A stretch of DNA of 64,000 bases from the NCBI RefSeq assembly GCF_001938985.1, contig NZ_MKIN01000020.1:394058-458057 (forward strand), written 5' to 3'. The DNA comes from Gillisella taibaishanensis (lineage in GTDB: Bacteria; Pseudomonadota; Alphaproteobacteria; Rhizobiales; Rhizobiaceae). Made by a program: the position numbers and the translations under genes. Below are positions 1-9,084 of the stretch, piece after piece (the stretch's first letter is position 1; the number at the start of each line of letters is the position of its first letter). Below the pieces are notes generated by a model. That model made no database searches. It had not been told where the DNA came from and worked only from the letters and a program-made list of their open reading frames with translations.

Positions 1-1
1 A

Positions 2-190
2 CTCTGGCGGCTCTATAGCGTGGCGCAGGAACGGTATCTGCATGTGGCCGAGACGATGCCGACGCGGCAGAACCCGCATGGCATGATCGATCGGTCGCAT
101 ATCGACCGCAAAATCGCAGAACTGGAGGCCGAACGGATTGCCGCTGGCCGGCCCTCCGCATCAGACGCAACACCACCGGTGACCCCATGA
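2..190 (+). CDS. 3' end of an unidentified gene
   Basis: An open frame enters from the left edge and ends in TGA at 188-190; about 62 C-terminal residues are visible. The tail is hydrophilic, with an acidic/basic helix-like stretch (IDRKIAELEAERIAAG) and a Pro/Thr-rich end, and has no membrane segment. The stop overlaps the next start as ATGA, so it is translationally coupled to the peptide-transporter ATPase and probably belongs to the same operon. The visible part is too short for me to name a family; it does not look like an ABC permease C-terminus. Confidence 0.6.
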   Translation, partial: LWRLYSVAQERYLHVAETMPTRQNPHGMIDRSHIDRKIAELEAERIAAGRPSASDATPPVTP

Positions 191-2007
191 CAAGCAGACC
201 GATCCTGTCCGTCAAAAATCTCACGACATCCTTTCTGGTCGACGGCCATTGGAAGCCCGTGGTGCGAAACATTTCCTTCGATGTTGCCGCCGGCGAAACC
301 GTGGCAATCGTCGGCGAATCCGGCTCCGGCAAAAGCGTCACATCGCTGTCGATCATGCGGCTGCTGGCCGCCAATGCCAGCCGTATGGAGGGCCAGATCC
401 TCCTCGACGGACGCGATCTCGCTGCATTGTCGGAAAAGGAGATGCGTGGCGTACGCGGCAACGACATGGCGATGATTTTCCAGGAGCCGATGACGTCGCT
501 CAATCCGATCTTCACCATCGGCCGCCAGATTTCCGAAGTGCTGACACGCCATAAAGGCATGAACGCCGCCGAGGCGCGCAGCGAGACGGTCCGCCTTCTG
601 GAGAAGGTCCGCATTCCCAACGCCAAAAGTCGATTCGACGACTATCCGCACCAGTTTTCCGGTGGCATGCGTCAGCGGGTGATGATCGCCATGGCGCTGG
701 CGTCAAAGCCGAAATTGTTGATTGCTGACGAGCCGACCACGGCCCTTGATGTTACGATCCAGGGCCAGATCCTCGACCTGATCAAGGTGCTGCAGCAAGA
801 AGAGGGCATGTCCGTCCTGTTCATCACCCATGACATGGGCGTGGTTGCCGAGATTTCCAACCGCACAATCGTGATGTTGCGGGGCGAAGCCGTGGAAACC
901 GGGGCAACGGAAGCAATTTTCAATCGCGGTCAGCACCCTTATACGCGCGCGCTGTTGTCGGCGGTGCCAAAACTAGGGTCTATGGCAGGCCGCCGGCTGC
1001 CAATGCGCTTTCCCACCGTGGATATTGCGACGGGTGTTTCCGTCGAGCCATCCGAAGAGCGGGATACGGTCGCAAAAAAGGGGCCGATCCTCGAGGTGAA
1101 AAACCTGGTGACGCGCTTTGCGATCCGCTCCGGGCTGTTCAGCCGGCAGACGGGCGCCGTCCACGCGGTCGAAAATGTGTCTTTCGATCTGCGCGCAGGC
1201 GAGACGCTGGCGCTGGTCGGAGAGTCCGGCTGCGGCAAGTCCACCACCGGCCGCTCCATTATGCGGCTGATAGAGCCGATGGCCGGTCAGGTGATGCTTG
1301 ACGGTTACGACGTGCGCAGCCTGAGGGGGGCGGATCTCAGGCGGATGCGCAAGAGCATCCAGATGATCTTCCAGGACCCGTTCTCAAGCCTCAATCCGCG
1401 CATGACTGTTGGTGCGGCGGTGGCGGAGCCTTTCATCAAGCATAAGCTTGGGACGCGCCAACAGGCACGTGAAAAGGCCGCAGACCTGCTTGAGCGCGTC
1501 GGACTGTCCAGCGCGATGATGAACCGCTATCCGCATGAGTTTTCGGGCGGGCAGCGCCAGCGTATCGCGATTGCCAGGGCGCTCTCGCTCGATCCGAAAG
1601 TCATTGTCGCCGATGAAAGCGTTTCAGCCCTTGATGTGTCGATCAAGGCGCAGGTCTGCAATCTTTTGCTCGACCTGCAGGAAAGTCTCGATCTCGCCTT
1701 CCTGTTCATCAGCCACGACATGGCAGTGGTGGAGCGGGTCAGCCACCGTGTTGCGGTTATGTATCTCGGCGAAATCGTCGAGATCGGACCTCGCGCATCG
1801 GTTTTCGAGAACCCGCAGCATCCCTATACAAAAAAGCTGATCGCTGCCGTGCCGGTTCCCGATCCGGCGCGTCGCGGTGTTCGCCGGGGAATTTCCAACG
1901 ACGAATTGAAAAGTCCTGTCAGACCGGTCGGTTACACAGTACCTGACCGCTCGTATCGTGAGGTATCAGCCGGCCACCTCGTGCAGATGGCTGATAGCGG
2001 TTTATAA
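187..2007 (+). CDS. Double-ATPase subunit of a peptide-type ABC importer
   Basis: This 606-residue protein powers import of dipeptides, oligopeptides or similar solutes at the inner membrane. It is a fusion of two ABC ATPase domains of the YejF/GsiA type. The first has Walker A GESGSGKS at residues 43-50, then FSGGMRQR and a DEPTTALD Walker B. The second has Walker A GESGCGKS near residue 345, then SGGQRQR and DESVSALD. The HPYTR/HPYTKK motifs after each domain are typical of the oligopeptide branch. The start overlaps the upstream stop (ATGA). The binding protein and permeases must lie left of the window, so the substrate cannot be told. Confidence 0.93.
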   Translation: MTSRPILSVKNLTTSFLVDGHWKPVVRNISFDVAAGETVAIVGESGSGKSVTSLSIMRLLAANASRMEGQILLDGRDLAALSEKEMRGVRGNDMAMIFQEPMTSLNPIFTIGRQISEVLTRHKGMNAAEARSETVRLLEKVRIPNAKSRFDDYPHQFSGGMRQRVMIAMALASKPKLLIADEPTTALDVTIQGQILDLIKVLQQEEGMSVLFITHDMGVVAEISNRTIVMLRGEAVETGATEAIFNRGQHPYTRALLSAVPKLGSMAGRRLPMRFPTVDIATGVSVEPSEERDTVAKKGPILEVKNLVTRFAIRSGLFSRQTGAVHAVENVSFDLRAGETLALVGESGCGKSTTGRSIMRLIEPMAGQVMLDGYDVRSLRGADLRRMRKSIQMIFQDPFSSLNPRMTVGAAVAEPFIKHKLGTRQQAREKAADLLERVGLSSAMMNRYPHEFSGGQRQRIAIARALSLDPKVIVADESVSALDVSIKAQVCNLLLDLQESLDLAFLFISHDMAVVERVSHRVAVMYLGEIVEIGPRASVFENPQHPYTKKLIAAVPVPDPARRGVRRGISNDELKSPVRPVGYTVPDRSYREVSAGHLVQMADSGL

Positions 2008-2176
2008 AACGCGCGGTCGGCGCAACGTTTTTCGCCTGCGGGATGTGCCTTCAGCAACGGACGATCGCATCCGAGGCCGGCGGCAGTTGTTTCTTCAGTT
2101 CGATCGTTATTTCGTCTTCAATCCCGCAAGCTTCTCCGATCGCTGTCCAGTCGAGATGTCCGTTCAGGATCGGCGG

Positions 2177-4162
2177 CTAACTTCTCTCTGGAGGTGGTGT
2201 GTCTGATCTCTTTGCCCTGCTCCTTGGCATGTGCGGCGTCTTGTTCCAGAAGAATGGTTTCGTTTTGAGCTCGATCATTGCATTCCAGGCGGCAACCGAT
2301 GTCATCAGCCAATAAATCGGAATGAATAGATAGCGGCGGCCGATGCGGCGGCGTTCGAATTCGGTCATTGCTGCTCGGCCAAGAGCAAGGAAGATCAGAT
2401 AGCTGCCGAGGATATTGACGAAATCAATCCAGAACATCGCGAGATCGCGGATCGGGATGCCTCCGATGGGCGGCTCGATCATGTTGGCCAGCGTGACGCC
2501 TAAGAACAGCAACAGGGCAGGGTGGCTGAGCGATGACAGGAGCATACCGCCGATCATCAGGTGAAAGACGGCGAAGGCGATCGGGCCCATTTCTGCCACG
2601 GCTCGACGCGGCGTGCGCATCACGATCAGCCAGGTCTGCAGCCAACCCTTGAACCAGCGACTGCGCTGTCCCAGCCAGATTCGGCCGTTGACGGGGGCAT
2701 CCTCCAACGTATGCAGCGTTATGGTCTCGCAGCGATAGCCGGCTCGAAATAACCGCAGGCCGAGATCGGCGTCTTCCGTGACATTATAGGGATCCCACGC
2801 TCCGACATCCTTCAGGGCTTCGGTCCGGAAATGATTGGATGTCCCACCCAGTGGCAGCGGCAGGCGGTGCAGGGCCAACATCGGTAATATTCCGCGAAAT
2901 AGCGCCGCATATTCCAGTGCAAACAGCCCGCTGATCCAGGATTCATCGCCATTGGCGATGATCAGCGGCGCCTGTAGGCACGCAACCTCAGGAGCGCTGG
3001 CCAGAAAATGGGCATAGGCCTGCTTGAGTTGAGCGGGATGGGGCCGGTCCTCGGCGTCGTAGAGCACGAGAAAATCGCCGCGGGCGCCGGATAGTGCGTA
3101 GGTCAGCGCCTTTGGTTTGGTCCGGGGTCCGACCGGTGGCGTCGCGATAACTTCGATATGGGCGGGCAGCGTCATCGACGCCAGCGCGCCCAGCGTCTCC
3201 AGATCGTCCGCTTCGCAGACCAGCTTGATATCCAGCCGAGCCGCCGGCCAGTCCAGCCTTTGCAGGCTCTCGATCAGTTGTGGGACCATGGCGCTTTCGC
3301 GGTAGAGCGCCACGAGAACCGTATAGACCGGCAGTTGCGCCGTCGCCGGCAAGAAGACCTGCTGCGCGAGGCCCGTGACCCGGTAGGCGAGAGTGACGGC
3401 GCGAAAGGCGAGCATCCATAGATAAAGCAACGAGGTCAGGATGTGGACGACAGCCAGCGCACCCGATCCGAAGATGGCGAGGCCCGTGATGGCTGCTGTG
3501 AGCAGCGAACCTAGCCAGAAGCCCTGCCGGCCGGTCAGAACCATGCGGGCGGAAGACAGCGGTGCGGTCTCGAAGAGATGATTGGTTGTCTTTTCCACTC
3601 GCTGCAAGCTGCCCGCCTGCCAGACCGCTCCAGCCAAAGCGCGTGGCGTGGTCACCGCAAGCGAAGCTCTCAGGTCTGGCGCTTCGGTCACCCGTTTGTG
3701 CAGGGCGTCGATATGGCGGGCTTCCGGCACAATGACGGTGATCGGTGGACGGACCTTGTCATGCAACCGCAGCAGGCTTGGCCGGATCAACTGGCTGTCC
3801 ATATGGTCGGAATAGAGAACCTGATCGATCGGCAGGGTCGCCAAGAATGGCAGTCCCAGATAACCGGCGAGCGCGCAGTAATAATCCTGCGCTTCCATAC
3901 TTCCCGAGACCAACAATTCCTGCTCCATCGTGGAGCCATTCTCGATCGCTTGGCGCAACAATCTTGCGAGCAACGGCCTCTCCAGGCCAATCCCTCTCAG
4001 CACCTGCAATTCCTGACCGAAGCGAGTGCGGATGTCAGGAAAAGCCACCGCCGTCACAGAACCGCGCAAACGCTGCTGGCTCGATGCAGAGAAAAGCCCG
4101 GAATGGGATGAAAACGGCAAGGCGCGTTTCCATGGCGCAATTCCTTTGCTAAACAATGGCAC
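2177..4162 (-). CDS. Membrane GT2 glycosyltransferase, cellulose-synthase-like
   Basis: This 661-residue protein is predicted to polymerise or transfer a sugar at the inner membrane. The N-terminal 200 residues resemble the small N-terminal domain found in some GspE/glycosyltransferase fusions. A first pair of membrane segments follows near residue 225, then a cytoplasmic GT2 domain with DAED near residue 365, TEDADLG near 460 and QRSRW near 497 (the D, D, TED, QxxRW set of processive enzymes), and more membrane segments to the end. The start is GTG with a GGGG ribosome site. It is divergent from the solute-binding protein. No PilZ domain is visible, and the product is unknown. Confidence 0.85.
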   Translation of the reverse strand: MPLFSKGIAPWKRALPFSSHSGLFSASSQQRLRGSVTAVAFPDIRTRFGQELQVLRGIGLERPLLARLLRQAIENGSTMEQELLVSGSMEAQDYYCALAGYLGLPFLATLPIDQVLYSDHMDSQLIRPSLLRLHDKVRPPITVIVPEARHIDALHKRVTEAPDLRASLAVTTPRALAGAVWQAGSLQRVEKTTNHLFETAPLSSARMVLTGRQGFWLGSLLTAAITGLAIFGSGALAVVHILTSLLYLWMLAFRAVTLAYRVTGLAQQVFLPATAQLPVYTVLVALYRESAMVPQLIESLQRLDWPAARLDIKLVCEADDLETLGALASMTLPAHIEVIATPPVGPRTKPKALTYALSGARGDFLVLYDAEDRPHPAQLKQAYAHFLASAPEVACLQAPLIIANGDESWISGLFALEYAALFRGILPMLALHRLPLPLGGTSNHFRTEALKDVGAWDPYNVTEDADLGLRLFRAGYRCETITLHTLEDAPVNGRIWLGQRSRWFKGWLQTWLIVMRTPRRAVAEMGPIAFAVFHLMIGGMLLSSLSHPALLLFLGVTLANMIEPPIGGIPIRDLAMFWIDFVNILGSYLIFLALGRAAMTEFERRRIGRRYLFIPIYWLMTSVAAWNAMIELKTKPFFWNKTPHMPRSRAKRSDTPPPERS

Positions 4163-4243
4163 GACCCCACGCCCTATCCCTGCCCGAAAGAGATGATAAT
4201 GCGCCGGTTGAAAGTTGCATCCCTGAAAACCAAGGGGCGAACC

Positions 4244-5089
4244 ATGGCAATTGCGCGGTGGGCAGCGCTCTGCCTCTCAAGTCTGTTGATTTCACTGCCT
4301 GTTGCGCGAGCGGAAGAAACGGTATCAGGCACGCCGCCCATTCTGTTTGACGTGCGGGCCAGGCTGCCGAAGCCGGATCTATCGGTTTTGCTGCGGCTGC
4401 GGTTTCTGACGACGGTTGATTTTCCGCCCTTCAGCTTTCTGGATCAGACTGGACATTTGACCGGTTATAATATCGATCTGGTGCGGGAGATCTGCCGGGA
4501 GCTGGACGTCGAGGCCAAATGCGAAGTCCAGTCTGTACCGTTCTCCGACATCGAAATCGCGCTGCTCAGCAAGCATGGTGATGCTGCGGTGGCGGGCATG
4601 GCCGTGACGGCGGGGCTGCGCCGCGATTTTGCGTTTTCACGACCCTACCTGATGCTACCGGCCCGTTTTGTCGTGGCGCGCGGCAGCGCTTCGGGTACGC
4701 CCGCGATGCTTTCTGGCAAACAGGTCGGCGTTGTCGCCGGCTCGGCACAGGAGGCGATGCTGAAAGCGTTTTTCCCGGCCACTGTTGCGGTTCCGGTCGC
4801 CAATCAGGCGGACTTGATGGAGGCATTGAAGCAGAAAAAACTCGCAGCCGTGTTCGCCGATTCCCTGCAATCATCCTTCTGGCTGGCGAGCCCAGCCTCT
4901 AGCCAGTGCTGCGCCTATCTCGGCAGCCCTTATTTTTCTCAAGGGTTCCTGGGGGAGGGAATGACCATCATGGTGCGCAAGGAAGACGGCTTCCTAAGCG
5001 CCGCCTTCGACTATGCTCTTGTGTCTCTGTCGCGAAAGGGGCGGCTGGACGAACTCGCCCGCCGCTATTTCCCGGAAGGCTTTTATTGA
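4244..5089 (+). CDS. Periplasmic solute-binding protein, SBP family 3
   Basis: This is a 281-residue secreted protein of the amino-acid-binding family. A Sec signal peptide (MAIARWAALCLSSLL...ARA) opens the protein. The start at 4244 is preferred over an ATG at 4193 because AAGGGGCG lies just upstream and the signal peptide then begins cleanly. The mature part carries the typical GYNIDLVREI motif and the DAAVAGMAVT segment. No permease or ATPase is adjacent, so it may be an orphan receptor, or serve the neighbouring glycosyltransferase in an unknown way. The ligand is unknown. Confidence 0.85.
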   Translation: MAIARWAALCLSSLLISLPVARAEETVSGTPPILFDVRARLPKPDLSVLLRLRFLTTVDFPPFSFLDQTGHLTGYNIDLVREICRELDVEAKCEVQSVPFSDIEIALLSKHGDAAVAGMAVTAGLRRDFAFSRPYLMLPARFVVARGSASGTPAMLSGKQVGVVAGSAQEAMLKAFFPATVAVPVANQADLMEALKQKKLAAVFADSLQSSFWLASPASSQCCAYLGSPYFSQGFLGEGMTIMVRKEDGFLSAAFDYALVSLSRKGRLDELARRYFPEGFY

Positions 5090-5092
5090 GAG

Positions 5093-5145
5093 CTAGAGCA
5101 TTCCAGGGAAAGTGGAAACCGCCTTTCCGCACGGAAATGCTCTAG
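5093..5145. repeat. Palindromic intergenic repeat, possible terminator
   Basis: Outer arms CTAGAGCATTCC and GGAAATGCTCTAG are nearly perfect inverted repeats, with a second inverted pair (GGAAAG/CTTTCC) nested inside. It sits between the convergent solute-binding protein and TerB-like genes. Short GAGCATTTCC palindromes of this kind are scattered in rhizobial genomes; a role in transcript ending is inferred. Confidence 0.6.
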
Positions 5146-5155
5146 AAGACAAGGC

Positions 5156-5569
5156 TTAAGCCTTGCGATAGCGGGCAATCGCGCTGCGTTCGATGGCAGC
5201 GCAAGTTAGCTTGTCGAGGCCGAGGCGGTCGCGCAGCAATTGCAGCAGGCGGATTTCCTCCGGTCGCACAGTATGATCGACGGCTGCGACTTCGACGGCC
5301 AGCGCATAGGCGGTGTCGTAAAGCCGCTCAGGCAGGGCATCGCGGATCGTTTCGAGCGTGATGTCGAGGCCTTCCGGCCCCGCCAGAATGGTGGCGCAGC
5401 GCCTTGCAACGTCGAGCACGGCACCTTCATCGAAGCCGGCAAAAACGGGCGTATTGGAAACGAGATTGCCGATCCGCTCCAATTCCCGGTCATCCATGGC
5501 ATTGTCGACCGCCGACGTCATCACCATCGCGAAAATCATCGCATCCTGCACGGTCACCTTGGAGGTCAT
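5156..5569 (-). CDS. TerB-like protein
   Basis: This 137-residue cytoplasmic all-helical protein matches the TerB family in length and pattern. It has an N-terminal MVMTSAVDNAMDDREL segment with conserved acidic residues (a metal-binding-like site in TerB), a middle helix around ARRCATIL, and a second acidic site near VAAVDHTVRPEE. TerB proteins belong to the tellurite/stress-response group and bind divalent metal; the function of single-gene rhizobial versions is not established. It stands alone, convergent with the gene to its left. Confidence 0.85.
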   Translation of the reverse strand: MTSKVTVQDAMIFAMVMTSAVDNAMDDRELERIGNLVSNTPVFAGFDEGAVLDVARRCATILAGPEGLDITLETIRDALPERLYDTAYALAVEVAAVDHTVRPEEIRLLQLLRDRLGLDKLTCAAIERSAIARYRKA

Positions 5570-5727
5570 GGATGTAGTGTTCCTGTCATCGTCTTCGAGT
5601 GGATCGGTTCTCAGTTCCGGCTAAGCCGCCGCGCGCCATGAAGAATGGCGATTGCCGCAGGCGGTTTCAAGAGGCGTCAATGTCGCCGCAGACTGCCTAA
5701 AGAGGATTAAGTCTATGGGAAATATTC

Positions 5728-6387
5728 CTACTGGCTGACCCAGATAATCCGGGCGATCCATTCGACATCCTGCATGTCGAGCACCCGATTGGGGTGGTCC
5801 GCGTTGATGGATATCAGGTCGACCGACCGTGCCGTCTGGCGGCCAAGGACCTTGGCCATGACCTCGCCGTTGCAGGTCTTGACGACCACCCGGTCGCCAC
5901 GGCGCACGGCCGCACCAGGCTCGACAATCAGGATGTCGCCGTCGCGGTAGAGCGGCTTCATGCTGTCGCCCTGAACTTCCAGAGCATAGACGCCCGGCTT
6001 GGCCGCCGTTGGAAAATCCACAAGATCCCAGCCCTGGCCGGCAGGAAAACCGCCGTCGTCGAAAAAGCCGCCGGACCCGGCCTGCGCCAGGCCTAGCAAT
6101 GGGATAGCTCCAATTTGTGGTGGGAAATTACCCTCCGGCACCACGTCGCTGCGATTGTCGTTGCTGATCAGCGTCACGAACTGGTCGATCCTCGCCCCAG
6201 TTGCTTCCAGAACCTTGGCGATGGATTCCGTCGAGGGCCAACGCATCCGACCATCCGGGCCGACACGCTTGGACTTGTTGAAGGATGTGGGGTCCAACCC
6301 CGCTTTTCGCGCCAGTCCCGATGGCGTCAGATGATACTGTTCGGCCAGTCGGTCAATCGCATTCCAGATCGTCTCATGTGAAAGCAT
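5728..6387 (-). CDS. HTH transcriptional regulator with S24 (LexA/CI-like) domain
   Basis: This 219-residue DNA-binding repressor has an N-terminal helix-turn-helix (residues about 5-75, including LTPSGLARKAGLDPTSFNK) and a C-terminal S24 peptidase domain. Ser142 in GDSMKP and Lys179 in EVMAKV are 37 residues apart, as in LexA, and an Ala-Gly pair at 103-104 could be the self-cleavage site. The start at 6387 is chosen because the HTH begins directly there; the upstream in-frame extension has no domain-like content. It may respond to DNA damage, or be a housekeeping phage-repressor relative. A palindrome about 95 bases upstream may be its operator. Confidence 0.85.
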   Translation of the reverse strand: MLSHETIWNAIDRLAEQYHLTPSGLARKAGLDPTSFNKSKRVGPDGRMRWPSTESIAKVLEATGARIDQFVTLISNDNRSDVVPEGNFPPQIGAIPLLGLAQAGSGGFFDDGGFPAGQGWDLVDFPTAAKPGVYALEVQGDSMKPLYRDGDILIVEPGAAVRRGDRVVVKTCNGEVMAKVLGRQTARSVDLISINADHPNRVLDMQDVEWIARIIWVSQ

Positions 6388-6477
6388 ATCCCGCCAACCC
6401 CGGCAATTATAAAGCCGTGGCACACGGCTTAGACCCCCGCCATATATCGAACAGAAGAGGTCGAGAGTAAAGATGAA

Positions 6478-6495
6478 AGAGGAATAAAGTCCTCT
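6478..6495. promoter_or_regulatory. Candidate operator upstream of the S24 repressor
   Basis: AGAGGA and TCCTCT form perfect 6-base arms around an A/T-rich centre. It lies roughly 90-110 bases before the repressor start, in an A/T-rich promoter-like stretch. Autoregulation by the repressor is inferred only from position and symmetry. Confidence 0.35.
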
Positions 6496-6665
6496 ATTTT
6501 TGATATTCGTCGCGGATATTCGCCACGCTTTCCCTGTCCCTATCGTCACATCCCTGATTTTTAGGAGGGGAAATTTGTAGCCCTGCTGGTGGCATGCTGC
6601 CCAAGCCAGATCAAGGCACAGGGCACCGCATGCCGATCAGCAAGCCGTTGCTCGTATGGAAATGG

Positions 6666-7313
6666 TCAGGCGACCATGGCCATGTTGAGCCGTCCGAGCT
6701 GAATGACCGCCTGAGTACGGCTATCGACCTTCAACTTGAGCAGGATGGCGGAGACATGCGCCTTGATCGTCGCTTCCGAAACGCCGAGTTCGTAGGCGAT
6801 CTGTTTGTTCAGCAGACCTTCGCAGAGCATGCCCAATACCCGGTTTTGCTGCGGGGTGAGCGTGCGCAGCCGCGCCATGATATCGGCCAGTTCAGGATCC
6901 TGCTCCTGCTGCTCTATATAGGACGAAGGCGTGAAGATGTCGCCGCTCAGCACGGTCTGGATCGCCAGCCTGATATCCTCGATGCCCGACGATTTCGAAA
7001 TGAAGCCGGATGCGCCGAGTTCCAGCGCGCGCCGGATGGTGGCGCAATCGTCCGTGGCCGAGCAAATGATGATCGGTAGGCTGGAAAATTCTGCCCGCAG
7101 TGCCATCAGTCCGGAAAAGCCGCTGGCGCCGGGCAAGGCGAGGTCGAGCAGAAGCACATCGGCATCCGGATGCTCAGCCGCTGCCTGGCGTGCCGCTTCG
7201 AAATCTCCCGCCTCGACGATATCCTGCTTGCCGTCCATGCCGCTTACGGCTTGCCGCAGCGCGCCGCGAAACAAGGGATGATCGTCCACGATAATGATTG
7301 TTTGCTCAGCCAT
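6666..7313 (-). CDS. LuxR/NarL-family response regulator
   Basis: This 215-residue two-component regulator has a receiver domain at residues 1-120 with acidic residues Asp10/Asp11 and phospho-acceptor Asp57 in LLLDLALPG. A LuxR-type HTH sits near residues 150-210 (LTPQQNRVLGML, NKQIAYELGVSEATIKAH). The start at 7313 follows a strong GGGAGGGGGC ribosome site; an upstream in-frame extension lacks domain content. No histidine kinase gene is next to it, so its partner is elsewhere. Targets are unknown. Confidence 0.93.
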   Translation of the reverse strand: MAEQTIIIVDDHPLFRGALRQAVSGMDGKQDIVEAGDFEAARQAAAEHPDADVLLLDLALPGASGFSGLMALRAEFSSLPIIICSATDDCATIRRALELGASGFISKSSGIEDIRLAIQTVLSGDIFTPSSYIEQQEQDPELADIMARLRTLTPQQNRVLGMLCEGLLNKQIAYELGVSEATIKAHVSAILLKLKVDSRTQAVIQLGRLNMAMVA

Positions 7314-7645
7314 CGTCTGCCCCCTCCCAAGAGCTTTCGTTGTGCAGCAGTTCCCGCATCTGCGATGCCGGGTCTTTGTTATTAACGGTTGTCGTGCCTC
7401 CTGCGCAAGCAGCAACGCCATTGGCCGTCTGTCTTGCGTCTCCAACCGTCACTATACGGCGAATAGATACCGCTACCAAGTCTTCACGCCACCGTGAAAT
7501 CGTAGATCACTGCAGGTTGAACAGGAAATCAAGCCTAAAAATACTGCACAGTTCAATTGCCTCGTGCTGTCGACCGTGGACAAGTCGGGCCGGTTCAGGC
7601 AAACCGACAGGGATTTCGCCCGTTAAGGGCTGCAAGGATGGCATC
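7314..7645. other. Intergenic region, no gene seen
   Basis: This 332-base divergent spacer between the response regulator and the DUF952 gene must hold both promoters. I see no convincing gene, repeat or terminator in it. Open frames crossing it lack a ribosome site and merge into the DUF952 frame. Confidence 0.6.
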
Positions 7646-7996
7646 ATGGCAGCAGAGACAGTCTATAAAATCGTGCCGGAAACGCTCTGGCAAAAGGCGC
7701 GGGCAGAGGGCGTATTTACCGGCGCCGCCATTGATCTGTCTGATGGCTTCATCCACTTTTCAACGGCTGCCCAGGCGCGGGAAACGGCAAGACTGCATTT
7801 TGCCGGGCAGGAAGGCCTGCTGCTGATCGCTGTCGATGGTGCGGCGCTGGGGGCGAAGCTGGTGTTCGAAGCGTCGCGTGGCGGGGCGCTGTTTCCGCAT
7901 CTTTACGCAGCCTTGCCGCTCTCGGCCGTCGTTGCCGAATGGGCCTTGCCCTTGGGCGAGGATGGGCTGCACCAGTTTCCGGAGGATATGGCATGA
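7646..7996 (+). CDS. DUF952 family protein
   Basis: This 116-residue protein has the DUF952 hallmarks: YKIVPETLW near the start, then GFIHFSTAAQARETA and a FPHLYAALPLSAV segment near the end. The biochemical role of DUF952 is unknown. The start follows AAGGA. Its stop overlaps the pyrD start as ATGA, so the two are translationally coupled; the DUF952-pyrD pairing recurs in Rhizobiales, which hints at a nucleotide-related role (inference). Confidence 0.9.
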   Translation: MAAETVYKIVPETLWQKARAEGVFTGAAIDLSDGFIHFSTAAQARETARLHFAGQEGLLLIAVDGAALGAKLVFEASRGGALFPHLYAALPLSAVVAEWALPLGEDGLHQFPEDMA

Positions 7997-9084
7997 TAGA
8001 TCCCTTCAAGCGTTTTGCCCGTCCGGGCCTGTTCCTGTTTGATCCTGAAACCGCCCATGGCCTGTCGATCGCGGGCCTCAAGACGAGCCTGATGCCGAAA
8101 TGCCGCCAGCCTGATGATGCCAGGCTGGCGCAGACCATTGCAGGCCTGCATTTTCCCAATCCGGTCGGCATGGCCGCCGGCTATGACAAAAATGCGGAAG
8201 TTCCGGATGAATTGCTCGGCCTCGGCTTCGGCTTTGCCGAAGTGGGAACACTGACGCCAAAGCAGCAGGACGGAAATCCGAAGCCCCGCATTTTCCGCCT
8301 TGTGCGTGACGAAGCGATCATCAACCGGCTCGGCTTCAACAATGAGGGTCATGAGGCGGCCTTCCGGCGTCTTCAGGCGCGGGCTAACAAACCCGGCATC
8401 GTCGGGGTTAATATCGGCGCCAATAAGGATGCCGAGGATCGGATTGCGGATTATGTCGCCGGCATTCGCCGCTTCTATTCGCTTGCTACCTATTTCACCG
8501 CCAATATCTCCTCGCCAAATACGCCCGGCCTGCGGGACTTGCAGGCCAAGGACAGTCTCGGTCAGTTGCTGGATGCCGTGCTCGCTGCCCGGGCCGAAGA
8601 GGCCGTCAAGGCTGGCCGTCGGGTGCCGGTCTTTCTGAAGATCGCGCCCGATCTGACCGAAGAAGGCATGGACGATATTGCTGAAGTGGTGCTGGCCCGC
8701 GATCTCGACGGACTGATCGTCTCCAACACCACCCTGTCGCGCGAGGGCTTGATGGATCAGCGCCAGGCCAGCCAGGCCGGGGGCATGTCCGGCAAACCGC
8801 TGTTTGCCAAATCCACAGCGGTGCTTGCCCGCATGCGCCACCGTGTCGGCCCCGGCCTGCCGCTAATCGGCGTTGGCGGCGTGTCTTCTGCGGAAACCGC
8901 GCTGGAAAAGATCAAGGCGGGTGCCGATCTGGTGCAACTCTATTCCTGCATGGTCTATGAGGGGCCGGGTCTTGCGGCTGCTATCGTCCAGGGACTGTCA
9001 AAGGCGCTGGATCGCGAAGGCGTGGCGTCGATTTCGCAGTTGCGCGATAGCCGGCTTCAACACTGGCTGTCGGCAAAGGTTTGA
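7993..9084 (+). CDS. pyrD: Dihydroorotate dehydrogenase (quinone), class 2
   Basis: This 363-residue enzyme oxidises dihydroorotate to orotate in pyrimidine synthesis and passes electrons to the quinone pool at the inner membrane. An N-terminal amphipathic region (PFKRFARPGLFLFDPE) and the NPVGMAAGYDKNAEVP motif identify the membrane-associated class 2. FTANISSPNTPGLR binds FMN/substrate, and the catalytic Ser lies in this loop. GGAGGATATGGC precedes the start, which overlaps the DUF952 stop. Its last 28 bases overlap the 3' end of the convergent MATE gene. Confidence 0.96.
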   Translation: MIDPFKRFARPGLFLFDPETAHGLSIAGLKTSLMPKCRQPDDARLAQTIAGLHFPNPVGMAAGYDKNAEVPDELLGLGFGFAEVGTLTPKQQDGNPKPRIFRLVRDEAIINRLGFNNEGHEAAFRRLQARANKPGIVGVNIGANKDAEDRIADYVAGIRRFYSLATYFTANISSPNTPGLRDLQAKDSLGQLLDAVLAARAEEAVKAGRRVPVFLKIAPDLTEEGMDDIAEVVLARDLDGLIVSNTTLSREGLMDQRQASQAGGMSGKPLFAKSTAVLARMRHRVGPGLPLIGVGGVSSAETALEKIKAGADLVQLYSCMVYEGPGLAAAIVQGLSKALDREGVASISQLRDSRLQHWLSAKV

